A stretch of DNA of 64,000 nucleotides from Progne subis subis. Its lineage: Eukaryota; Chordata; Aves; Passeriformes; Hirundinidae. Under the pieces are notes generated by a model that made no database searches, was not told the DNA's origin, and was given only the letters and a program-made list of their open reading frames with translations. This document shows positions 12,561 through 22,155 of the stretch, in pieces; the stretch's first letter is position 1, and every line of letters starts with the position of its first letter. A program made the translations under genes and the position numbers. The stretch covers positions 1,054,001 through 1,118,000 of the forward strand of contig JAKJHU010000083.1 in assembly GCA_022316685.1 (NCBI GenBank), given 5' to 3'.

Positions 12561-12929
12561 TTAATTCCCACACCTTCCCCCCCCCCCCCCCCCAATTTTC
12601 CTTAGAATCCCCATTGTTCTTACATAAACAGAAAGAGCAGGGGAGGGCGAGCGAGCCGGATCTTTGCAGAGGGTGATTATGAAGTAATTTGCAGCACGGA
12701 CACGCCGCCGTGCCGGGCTGTCATCAGCGGGCACGGCCCGAGCATCACCGGGCACTGCGGGCTCCATCCCCGCCGCATCCTGCGCCTGCTCGGGGGCGCC
12801 GGGGATGCTTTCCTCCACAGCCTCTCGTCTCCCCCCCTCCCTTTTCCTCCTCCAGCGACAGTGACAACCCTTGTCCTTGAAGCTTTCTCCCGTTTCTGAG
12901 TAAGTGGCATATTCCTGGTCGCTTGCCAT
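12561..12929 (-). CDS. Hypothetical minus-strand ORF in CpG-rich block (122 codons)
   Basis: The start ATG sits in a strong Kozak context (CGGAAGATGG, A at -3 and G at +4) at the edge of the CpG-rich block and reads away from the plus-strand candidate promoter. The predicted protein begins MASDQEYATYSETGESFKDK, then becomes basic and Arg/Glu/Ala/Pro-rich, with no recognisable domain, signal peptide or membrane segment. A possible donor (TTTAT|GTAAGA) follows about 100 codons, so a spliced product would skip the poly-G-derived glycine run at the end of the frame. GC-rich DNA readily gives open frames by chance, so this is only a candidate divergent transcript. Confidence 0.2.
   Translation of the reverse strand: MASDQEYATYSETGESFKDKGCHCRWRRKREGGRREAVEESIPGAPEQAQDAAGMEPAVPGDARAVPADDSPARRRVRAANYFIITLCKDPARSPSPALSVYVRTMGILRKIGGGGGGRCGN
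12577..12593 (+). repeat. C17 homopolymer
   Basis: An uninterrupted run of 17 C, preceding the CpG-rich block. Confidence 0.95.
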
Positions 12930-12965
12930 CTTCCGTTTTTGTCATTATCCCAGGGGGAAGCATTT

Positions 12966-13020
12966 AAAAAAAAAAAAAAAAAAAAAAAAAATTCGCAAAC
13001 AACAAACATGGTGGTTCAGT

Positions 13021-13063
<43 letters not shown>
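12966..13063. repeat. A26 - spacer - T41 inverted homopolymer pair
   Basis: An A26 run (12966-12991) and a T41 run (13023-13063) are separated by 31 bp. Together they could pair into a stem of at least 26 A:T base pairs. Confidence 0.9.
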
Positions 13064-13090
13064 CCCCGGTTGCTCCCCGTCCCCGCTGCG

Positions 13091-13160
13091 GCGGTGTCCC
13101 CGCGGTGGCGGTGGCGGTGGCGGTGGCGGTGCGGGCGGTGTCCCCGCGGTGGCGGTGCGG
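13091..13160 (+). repeat. GGCGGT-rich simple repeat
   Basis: GGTGGC hexamers repeat about five times at 13102-13131. A short second block at 13146-13160 follows the phrase GTGTCCCCGCGGTGGCGGTG, which itself occurs twice, so a small tandem duplication is likely. It lies within the CpG island. Confidence 0.8.
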
Positions 13161-13321
13161 GGATGCTGCGGGCGCTGCCTCCCCGGCGCTGCCGCGGCGG
13201 TGGTACGGTCTGTGCGCTCCGCAGAGCGGCTCCGCGGCCGCTGCGCGCCTGCCCGCGCCCATGCCGAGCCCTGAGCCCTCCGCCCGCTAGCCGGGAGCAG
13301 GCTGCGCTGGGGAGGATGTCT

Positions 13322-13334
13322 TAGCCAAGTAAGT
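13322..13334 (+). promoter_or_regulatory. Splice-donor-like site at CpG island edge
   Basis: AGCCAA|GTAAGTAG matches the vertebrate donor consensus at six intronic positions (GTAAGT). A second, weaker site AAAG|GTAATG follows at 13545. Both are on the plus strand and point transcription rightward. Confidence 0.45.
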
Positions 13335-13377
13335 AGCGACATCCACAGCATGAGAGCAATAGTGATGGCGGTGGTGG

Positions 13378-13403
13378 TGATAATAATAATAAATAATAAT
13401 AAT
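13378..13403 (+). repeat. (TAA)n microsatellite
   Basis: About eight near-perfect TAA/AAT units. Confidence 0.85.
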
Positions 13404-13776
13404 TACGTATCTGCCCCCTTTCCATTCTGAGTTGGTTTATTCGGCGTTTTTGCTGCCGGGAAAGGCGCGAGCTTGATGGGAGGATGGTGTGGGGACTGGG
13501 TGATGCGATAGGTTTTGGTTCGTGCCCTGGGAATCTCTGCAAAGGTAATGCTGCGACTCGTGAAGATTGTTCTGTAAGGTCAAAGAGAAACTGCATAGCT
13601 AAAAGGATCCCTTGCATCAGAAAGCGTGCCCTGAGCTTCGGTAGGTTGAGAATTCAGCATGATCTTGTCGTTTTTGAAACGTTATGGGTTTGATTTTGAT
13701 TAAATCAATTCTTTAGTGATGAGGAAAACACGTGGATGGGATTTTGCTTTTATCATTGCTGGTAAGGAATCGGACG

Positions 13777-13780
<4 letters not shown>

Positions 13781-13833
<53 letters not shown>

Positions 13834-13843
13834 CCTCCTTTCA
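13781..13843 (+). repeat. T53 run ending in an acceptor-like CCTCCTTTCAG
   Basis: T53 (13781-13833) is the longest pure homopolymer in the window. It runs straight into CCTCCTTTCAG, which together form a near-ideal pyrimidine tract and 3' splice site about 510 bp after the 13329 donor. No convincing exon follows. Confidence 0.9.
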
Positions 13844-13846
13844 GGA

Positions 13847-13871
13847 GCTCACATTTCTCTAAAATGTGAGC
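13847..13871. repeat. Perfect 10-bp hairpin
   Basis: GCTCACATTT, five-base loop, AAATGTGAGC. The arms are exactly complementary. It lies immediately after the T53/acceptor-like element. Confidence 0.85.
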
Positions 13872-14264
13872 AGTACACTTTGACTGTTGTATTTTTCTAA
13901 CTTTAATGTTCTTTTACGATAGGCAAAGCTATTTCATGTAGGAAAATCTGTAATCCTCAGCCGGGTTCCTTTATAGAGCTGTTTATAGTTTTTCAGTGCG
14001 TTTGCTTGAAAGTAAAGGGCACGCAGGTTAAAACCCCCAAATATTGCCTTTGTATTGAGATGGACTAGAAAATAATGACTGAGGGAAGAGAAGAGAATAG
14101 ACTGGGAATTTTCTATCATTCCTTTTAACCACGCACAGCGTTTCTCATGGCAAGATAGGGAAAGGTTTTCCTGAGAGGTATGGTATCACGATTAAGAATT
14201 CTGACAGGTAGACTTTAATTCTTATTTATTTATTTAATCAAAAGAAGAATCGGCTCCAAATCCA

Positions 14265-14720
14265 CCGAACGCTGCATTCTTTTGGCTGCTCGTGAGGCGT
14301 CCAACGCCTTGAGAGAAAAACACAAGATTACGGGAGTCATTTCCGATTATGTAAAGGGAGATTCTGTGCGTTCAATCCGCGCCTGCGGCGCTGGCAGCTC
14401 CTGCGCTCCGGGCAGCAGCCGAGCTCTGCCCCAGCCTCCCAATCCCTGACTTTAGTTCATCCTATCCGAGCCGGGACACTTCCCTGAGCATCGCACGGCG
14501 TTCCCAGGGCTGCCGAGGCCATGGCTGTGGGCAGTGCTGGGGCTCGGAGGCAGCCACGAGGAGATGCTTAGCCCGGCGCTCCCCATTCCTTCTGCAAGGT
14601 GAGTATTGAAGCGGCTCAAAGAGCTCCGCTTTCAGCGTGAACCGCTTGGTTTTACATCCCAAGGGCTGCGTGCTCCTCGGGGTTTCTGGTCCTTTGACCC
14701 CCCATCCCCCCGCCCCCGAT
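14265..14720 (+). promoter_or_regulatory. Second CpG-rich block with donor site, candidate alternative first exon
   Basis: CpG frequency is again high between 14265 and 14650, in a stretch with no repeat signature. It ends in a near-consensus donor GCAAG|GTGAGTATT at 14599. The upstream sequence holds an ATG in a fair context at 14521 that opens a frame of only 16 codons ending at TAG, so a 5' UTR exon with an upstream ORF is the simplest reading. It may be an alternative first exon of the same rightward transcript as the 13.1-13.3 kb block. Confidence 0.4.
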
Positions 14721-16440
14721 CGCTTTCTGTTATGGGGCTGGGGAAGGATTGCAGGGATATTACACAAGTTGGGATGTCTGGAGGAGAGCTGGCAGGTTTA
14801 ATACGGGAAAATTGCACTTTCACTGCTGGGATTTGAGGTCGGTGTCGGATACTTGTGGTATGAAATTGATAACAAGAGTTGTTTGTTAGTATTTACTTAG
14901 AAAAAGGATTATGGATCGACTTCATAGTCCACATGTTTTTTTTTTACTGCTGAGATGCATTCCTGATTAGCATTTAATTTGTGAGAGGTTATCCATATGC
15001 ATGACTGGCTCTTGTACCTTGCTCTGGAATAACTGTTTGACTCAGGTATCCAGCAGGTCTTTGATCACAGACAGCTTTTACTTTGTTCGTGCTCCTCTCA
15101 TTTTAATCCAAATTGCTACCTGTGAAGAGGTGGTTCATATTCTCCCTATAGTGCTGGTAAAATGAGTAAGTTTTCGAAGAAGACAGTAAAATAATAAGTT
15201 GTGTGGAGCAAGGCAGCATGAAGGGTTTTCTCTCTTTTTTTTTTTTTTTTTTTTTTCCTTTCTTTCTTTGTGTGCCCTCTTTTCATCCTTTTTGTGTATC
15301 TGTCTTCATTTCTATAGAGAATTGATTTCGGCCTGCATCAGTACTAAATATACATTCATTTCCACGGAAAAGGTCAATTTTCTTCTCCGCTGCAAATCAA
15401 AACTGCATGATATTCCTAATGCTTTCTGCATATATAAAAAGGTTGCATGCATGTATATTGGAAGAGCTTGGAAGAGTTTCATGCTTCCCAGCAGGATTCC
15501 AGGTTGCAGAAGATGTGGTAATAATGAACTAGGTATCATACTGTTCTTCTAACAGCTGCCATGAAAACACTTTAGGAGTGTTTTTTTTTTCCTTTTAAAT
15601 TTCATACCGTGTATCTAGGAAACAGTTTGGAAATATTTTCTTTTCCCTTTTCGTCTTTGCCCAGTATTTAAAACATACAGCTTATCTTTCCCAGTGCTGT
15701 TGGATTAGGGATGCAACATTTTTTGAATTCTACTAAATATATATTTATATATCTTCCTGTCTGAATACAGCTACTGTGAGCATACATCCTGCTAACATGT
15801 GAAAATTAAAATGTTAAAAGTGGTGTGGGTTTTGTTTTGTTTTTTTGTTTGTTTGTTTTTTCTTCCCCTTCATTTCCATCCTGCAGCTCACATTGTCAAA
15901 TGCCAGTTACGTACGTAGTAATTCCTTTTTACATTTCGGAATAAATGGAGATGCCTTGACCTTGTATCTCCCTCTCCCACTCACTGAGAGCCCATTGCAC
16001 TGCAGTAGGACTCCAGCAGTGGGGGTTCTCTAAGTGGACCCCACCTCCTTTAAGAAATGGAGATACTTTTACAGCTCGCACTGTAAAATTGTATTCTGAG
16101 GGGGAGAGAGTGGTTCGTTTGATTAACCTGCCTGGGAAGCCTCGTAGAGAATAAGCTGCCTTTTGCCAGGTTTTTTCATTCTGTTTTCAAGGAGACACAC
16201 TGAAGGATGTTACAGTTCCCTGGAACCTAGCAAGTACTGCTCTGATTAATTGTGTTCAGATTATACATTATCTGATCAAATGTTAACCTCCCCCCCTGCC
16301 CATGATTAAAATCACACATTTCTGATTAATTTTAACGTCCCAGTTAAAAAGGGGGTTTAAAAAAAATAACAAACAAAACCACTTAAGAATTCGAGAGGTG
16401 TTTTTGTCAGATTTAGGTATTAAAAACATGATGCTAAAGC
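14721..16440. other. AT-rich sequence downstream of CpG block
   Basis: It contains a T22 run near 15235 and a TATA-like element at 15431, listed separately. No repeat family or exon is recognised in the remainder. Confidence 0.5.
15431..15442 (+). promoter_or_regulatory. Consensus-like TATA element
   Basis: TATATAAAAAGG fits the TATAWAAR consensus and sits in a non-repetitive stretch (about 15310-15530). An ATG 59 bp downstream of the element opens a short frame (MLPSRIPGCRRCGNNELG), with a weak donor-like TAG|GTATCA at its end. AT-rich DNA makes chance TATA matches common. Confidence 0.2.
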
Positions 16441-16470
16441 TTCAGCCAGCCCCTCTGTGGGATCCTTCTC

Positions 16471-16681
16471 ATGCTGAGGCAGGCAGCGAGCGATGACTCT
16501 GCTCCAAATGGAGCCGGTGGAGCAGCAGAGCTCCCTCCGTGTGCCAGGATAGCTCCGGAGCCCCTGCAGCCCCTGCAGTCCGAGCTGGCACCAGGGCTGC
16601 CCCGGCCGCCCTGCACCGTGCCCAGCAGGGATGCTGCTCCACGGGATCCATCCTTCCCCGGCTCCCCAGCCCTGCTCCAAG
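16471..16681 (+). other. Candidate GC-rich exon ending in a donor
   Basis: A GC-rich island of about 250 bp in AT-rich surroundings ends in CCAAG|GTAACAG at 16682. A plus-strand frame from the ATG at 16471 is open through the donor: 70 codons, Pro/Ala-rich, starting MLRQAASDDSAPNGAGGAAE. The ATG context is poor (C at -3) and the minus-strand frames are also open, as is common in GC-rich DNA. No domain is recognised. Confidence 0.2.
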
Positions 16682-17521
16682 GTAACAGATCCTTAGTGGA
16701 GCAGTTGCATAAGAGAACAGCCTTTCTCTCTTAGGTAGGTTATGCTCTGCATGCTGGATGGTTTTCTGTGTGCCAACAGACATAAATAAAGGGCGTTGTG
16801 GAAGTTATGTAAATGTATAGGCTTTAATTTCACCTGTGAAACAATGGGGAGCACCAACAGGATTTTATTATAACCTTTGTTTGAAAGTTTGGTGCCCTTC
16901 TGTAGGAAATGGACGCATACAGTGCAATTTTAAGAGCTGTAGGTTTTTGGTTCAAATTTGACTGGTTTTACTCATATTTAGATTAAAAAGCATGGTTTTG
17001 CTGTTGTGTAAATAACCTTGGTTTTTGCATCAAACCTGGAGATTTGCAGTTGAGGAAAAAGAACCTGTGTATAAGAGAAGGGTTGGGAATGGACATATTT
17101 TAATAAACTGAAGAGGCTGTCAGCTCTGTAAAAGGCAGGGCATGTTCCCTCTGACCGCTGCAGATGAGTGAAATACGGAGCCTCGGAAGGGATGTGAGAT
17201 TCCTGCTTAGGTACCAGAGTTGGGAAATGGTAGCCAAGTTACAAAATACTTCCCTTCTACCACACCATGTATGAACAAGTTCATCCTGCTGGTACATGTT
17301 TTTCCTTGTTTTTAAAACGCATGGCACAGTTAAAGCATCTGAGGACTGTGCACCAGGCTCTCAGAGAACCCTAGAAACTGTTAATGGGAAAAGCGAGAAG
17401 AGGAGCGGCAGTAAAACTGGGATTCCTACAGAAGAGTTTTTGCATTTTTATTTTTTTTTTTCCTTTTGTCTCCTTTGCCCACACTGTGAAGGTGAAACGG
17501 CCGGAGAAAGCAGCTGATTTC

Positions 17522-18340
17522 AGAGGCACAGAATAGTTGAGGTTGGCAAGTGCCTCTGGACATGGTCCAGCCCAACCTCTCCTGCTCCGAGTGGAGTCAC
17601 CTATAGCAGGGCAATGTCCAGTCAGGTTTTCAGCTTCCCCAAGGATGGAGAATTCACAACCTCTCTGGGGCACCTGTCCCAGGGTTTGGACACCCTCACA
17701 GCTTTTGACCTTTAAATGGAATTTTCTATCTTGGCTCTCCTTTTCTTTTTGCCTTTCACCGGACACCGCCGAAAAGAGTCTGGGTCATCTTCCTCACTTT
17801 CTTCCATCAGCTGTTTATTGATGAGGTCCCCCTGAGCCTTCTGCTCTCCAGGCTGAGCAGTCCCTGTTCTCTGAACCACCTACCTGCATGCAGGTGCTCC
17901 AGTCCTTTCCTCTCCTCTGCCTGCCTTTGGAGGACTCTCTCCAGGAAGTCCATGTCCCTGTTGTCCGGGGAGCCCAGCCCAGGTGGGATGGGCACTGGGA
18001 TGTCCCAGCAGTGCTGGTGGGAAGGGAGGCGGACCTGTGCTGTGAGAACACGCTGCTGGCTCCTGCTCAGCTTCGGGTCCAACAGGAACCCCAAGGCCTT
18101 TTCTGCAGAGCTGCTTCCCAGCCAGCTGGCCCCCAGCCTGTCCTGCCTTAGGGGCACAAGTTTGCCTTTCCCTTTCTTCAGCCATCCTGGGATTCCTCCT
18201 GGCCCATTTCTCTCTCCGAGAGGCAGCTCATCCATCTGGTGGCACAACCACTCCCCCCCATTTGCCCAGTCTGTACCCTTGCACAGGGTGCTCTGTTCCT
18301 TCATCCCTGCCATTAATACAACTCTTGGCTCTTGCATCGA
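17522..18340 (-). mobile_element. CR1 LINE, 3' ~800 bp including end of ORF2
   Basis: Read on the minus strand, the segment runs from the C-terminal part of CR1 ORF2 into its 3' UTR, ending near 17527 at the complement of CACAGAATAGTTGAGGTTGG. An open minus-strand frame (18337-17807) keeps the characteristic CR1 order: a SSAEKALGFLLDPKLSRSQQ block, a NRDMDFLERVLQRQAEERKG block, a GLEHL motif, and a final LLSLESRRLRG. In known CR1 proteins these lie after the reverse transcriptase catalytic core, so no catalytic residues remain here. The copy is 5'-truncated and cannot be active. Confidence 0.88.
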
Positions 18341-21300
18341 AAGAAATCCCTTGGAAGGAGACGATTAGAGCTGGAACTGCAATTTCAAGATTTAGCCCAG
18401 AGCTGAAGTGCTGTGTTATTAAAAAATGCCAAAAATTGGTCAAGATCCCAAATACGTTTACGGTTGAGAGTGTGGAATTTGCGATATTGAATGCCCAATG
18501 TATTGCATCAGCATCCCAGGGCTTGAGGATGAAACAGGAAAAATCAGTGATTCAGATTTACTAAGAGCTTATTTTATATATTAAAGAATGAAGACTCACA
18601 GCTGATGAAGTAATTTCAATTGATAATTTCATTCGCTGCATTTCAATTAAAGTGAGTTAAAAATAAAACCATATGAAATGAATTAAAAATAAAATGAGAT
18701 TTAGCCCAACCTGATTTGGATCTTGCTGAAAAATCTGTCTCACAGAATGAGGAAACAGGATAAGGAAGATGCTTATCTGTGAGATGCTGGGCAAAGAGCT
18801 ATTTCTGTAGTCCTTGCCTGTCCAGTTCACTGACCTTCCCAGCTCCTGACCTCTGGAAATTAGTTGGGCATTTGAAGAAAACAACGCTGCACATGTACAC
18901 ACTCCATCTGAGGAGATTTTTACTTAGACAAGCGCTGTCTTAGTTTGATAGGTTATCTTCTGTGCTTTGGTTTGGGTTGTGTTCCACAGCATAAATCCGT
19001 GTAGGCTTTGGATGAGATCCAGCATTTTAAACAGGATTTGGGATTCTTCCTCTTGCATCCCCCAGCTAAAGCCTCATATGACAATTCCCACCAGCTGTCA
19101 CAGGTGAGGCAGGGAATGACAGCCCACACTGGGATTGATGGAGTTTATTGAAGATCCAACAAGTTTTGGGCTTTTACCCTACTTGATCTCACAGAGAGAC
19201 TGCCCTAGCTAGGCATTCCCCCGGCTTTTGTCTCCATGCATCTCAGAATTCCAGGGTCTCCCCTTATTTGTCTTTCCAAATGCCCCTTCGTCTTCTGTCC
19301 AATCTCCACTTTTTTTATCCTGGGTACCCTTGTCTCCTCAGAGGCCACTTCTTTGTCCAGCCTCGTCTTCCTTCTGGAGCTCAAGGGGCCTCATTTTTCC
19401 AAATCTCAGTAGTGTGGGCAGAACCCCTGCCCTGATCAGTCCCTTTGGTGGTGCTGTCTCATCCCTCTGCACTAATTCCATGCTCCACTGTTTTTAGTCC
19501 AGTTTTTACCCTCAAAAGCTGCAGCCACCCCAGTGAGGCTGGAACCAGCAAGGACCAGGCTCATGCAGGAGAGTCTGGGACATCTTTACAGCCTCACGTG
19601 CCTTCTGGGGTCTGCTGCACTCTGCACTGAAGCCATCTGTCACCTGTGACTGGAATGGGGGGATCTCCATCCTGCCTCAGCCTTCCAAGCACAGGTCCTG
19701 GCAGCCACACTCTTCATTCAGCACCCTTCTGTGCCTCAGTGGGCCTTGAGGGAAGAGTGACGCTTTTCGGAGCGGTGGTGGCTCTCTGGCACATGCACTC
19801 TTTATCTTGGGGCTGGATGAATTCATTGCAATGGTTGTGCTCAGCATCTCACTAACCTTGGCACCCCCCGGGTGCTGATGAAGCACAATAAAATGCTCTG
19901 CCGCTGATCTGACTTGTCTTTCACAGCGGTACACCTTGTGTCACACAGGTAATTGGAAGGGAACAGTGTCCCTAATAAACCGTCCCAGTCTCCTTGGGAA
20001 ATGTGCAATCCCAAATGTCAGGAGGCAGCATTGATCTGCGTCCTCTGTAAGTCAGTTTGAGAAGAAGCTGTTGTCCTGGCTGAGGACAGCTATTCAATTT
20101 GCTCAATTTGCACTGCAGGCTTCCCATGTCCTGTTCCTCTGCTTGCATTGTAATGAACATTTTGCACGTTGTTCTAAAAATACCTCCAAATAATGTTTGA
20201 TATGAAGAGACCAGCAAAATGCAATTACAATGCAATGATGATTTTGTGCTGTTTTTCTCAATGACATGAGGTTGTCAACCTCCCTCCCCCGGTGCTTGAA
20301 GCAATACCTATTTATGAGTAGTTGAGTTAACCTGGGAAGTTCCAAGAAGAATTGCAGACAGTTCCTGGGATGCAATGCAAATTGTTGCAGTACCCATGGA
20401 GGACATTTGCATTATGGTAGGACTGGTTGTCTCTGTAATGCTGTCGTGGTGATTGTTATGCAGAGAACTGCAGGATAAAATGGTACTGCTAAATCAGCGG
20501 TGCTGAATAAGATGGCTGAAAGTGCCAGGAAAACAAACTGTTGGAGCGAGAGGATTACAGGAGGAATGAGGTGCCCGATTCCCACGCAGGACACCTCTCA
20601 TCTTTCTTGGGAACAAGCTCTTGGCTCTGCAGGTTATTTTCATGGCTCTTACCGAGCATTTGGTGCCTCTCTCATCCCCACACTGCACCACTCTGCACCA
20701 GGCAGGACAGAGCTCCTGGCACGGAGGGGAAAGACTCAAGTGCTGCCCTGCGTGCCTTGGGCTGACCTGAAGGAACAGGGAAGCCCTGTCCTTGTATTTC
20801 CATTGCAGCATCAAGAACCCCCCTTCAGGGCGAAGAGGTTTTGAGTGTTTTATGCTGAGTGCTTGTTATCCCTGTTGGTGAGTTTGCTGTTGGCTTTGGT
20901 TTATTTGATTTTAAATCTTGCTTCGGTTCATCCAAACTGGGACTGGGTATCTCTGTCTGTCCTGTGCGATGCCTACATATTAGAGATAGGTACAGAATGT
21001 GGAGGGGTTGGATTTATTTACATGCTTGGGCTGAAGTGGGAATGCAAAAAGGCAGAATATGTATTTTTTCCAAGAATGCGTGGCATGACAAGAGGTGACA
21101 TGGATAGGGACTGCTGGAGCTTGTCTGCAATGAAGCGTTTTGGATATGCAGGTGGGACCTGGCTCATCCCCAAGCTGGGGGAAGCCTGGGTGGGCCAGCT
21201 GCTGCCTGTGGCTGGCAACAGACTTGACCTTGGAGAAGGGAGAATGTGTTGAGAGAGACAAACTGTGCTCAGACTGTTAAAAAAAAAAAAAAAAAGAAAT

Positions 21301-22025
21301 AAAGAGGCTCTGCTGCAAAGCTTGAGTTGCTGCCCATCGCTTTGGTTATCTTCTAATAAATCTTAATGTGGCTGTTCAGTTGAAGCAAGTACGGTTAGGA
21401 TGCCATTCCCTACCTTGGGATGGATCCTCCCCTCCAGCAATGTTTGCAAAATAATGAAAAAAAAGAAGCAGTGATCTGAGGAAGGCACATATAAAATCTG
21501 CAATGCAGAAATAGGATTATATATTTATCCGAGTTCTCGTGTGGACAGATGATTAATACAGTACCAGCTACAGGGTTTATAGCTTGGTATATCATTAACG
21601 TTCCCTGTAACTCTAATGTGAAAAGATAATAAATTAAGCGTCCTCTTCTCTGCCCTTGTCCTCCTTTTTTATAGTTTAGAAGTACACTTGGAAGTTTGAA
21701 TCTGAAAACATGATTCTGGTACCAGAACTGAGGATGGAAAGGAATGAAAGGGAAAATGGAAGACATCTGAAGTGTTTGTTTTGTTTTTTTTTTTTCTTGA
21801 ACCTTTTTAAGACTTAAAATTGAGTGCATGAGGTCTTGACATACAAGCCTTCTTTACATATCTGCTTTTGGATTAGGAGGGGATCTTGAAAAATACTGCT
21901 AGGGAAATATTTTTTGGGATTTTTTTTTTCCCACTTGTTAGAGAAAACTAATATACAATTTCTTAATTTGGTCCAGCTTCCTTCTAAGGAAATCTTGTTC
22001 CCCTCCTTTATCTTGTCTGGAACAG
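18341..22025. other. About 3.7 kb without recognised genes
   Basis: Mostly single-copy. A cytosine-rich stretch (19200-19700) and an AATAAA-bearing stretch at 19888 are not assigned to a family. An A16 run lies near 21280. A 135-codon plus-strand frame at 20845-21252 has a hydrophobic start but no known domain. Confidence 0.5.
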
Positions 22026-22073
22026 ATGGAAGCTGCAGATACAGGACATATTAAATTTTTTAGTAACAATCAG
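22026..22073 (+). other. Candidate 48-nt exon, possibly a start-codon exon
   Basis: A good acceptor (CTCCTTTATCTTGTCTGGAACAG region, with a branch-like CTAAT upstream near 21947) ends at 22025. The exon starts directly with ATG and stays open for 16 codons (MEAADTGHIKFFSNNQ). It ends at a perfect donor, CAG|GTAAGT, at 22074. Length is a multiple of three. Both splice sites being strong over such a short open unit is unusual for chance, but many decoys exist and I do not recognise the peptide. Confidence 0.3.
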
Positions 22074-22121
22074 GTAAGTAGCACTGCTTTCTGAGCTTTA
22101 ATTGCCAAACCCTGAGAGAAG

Positions 22122-22155
22122 AATAATTGCAACATTTAAGACAATTGCAATTATT
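22122..22155. repeat. Inverted repeat, 11-bp arms
   Basis: AATAATTGCAA and TTGCAATTATT are exact reverse complements separated by 12 bases, about 50 bp after the donor of the 48-nt candidate exon. Confidence 0.85.

Larger units (their letters stand above)
12640..13330 (+). promoter_or_regulatory. CpG island, candidate promoter and first exon
   Basis: GC content and CpG density rise sharply compared with flanking DNA, most of all at 12700-12820 and 13070-13320, with many CGG, GCG and NotI-like GCGGCCGC-type strings. In vertebrates such islands mark promoters. The plus-strand end carries a donor-like CAA|GTAAGTAG at 13329, suggesting a non-coding first exon: the ATGs just upstream open only tiny frames (ATGTCTTAG, and a 9-codon frame from 13261). 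No TATA box is evident. Gene identity cannot be read from this window. The island is interrupted by A26 and T41 runs. Confidence 0.6.

Noticed and set aside
19780..19960. AATAAA-bearing LTR-like stretch
   Set aside because: The AATAAA with a following CA-type end looks LTR-like, but there is no second copy or clear boundary in the window.
20845..21252. 135-codon plus-strand ORF with hydrophobic start
   Set aside because: Weak start context, no recognisable family and no splice structure.
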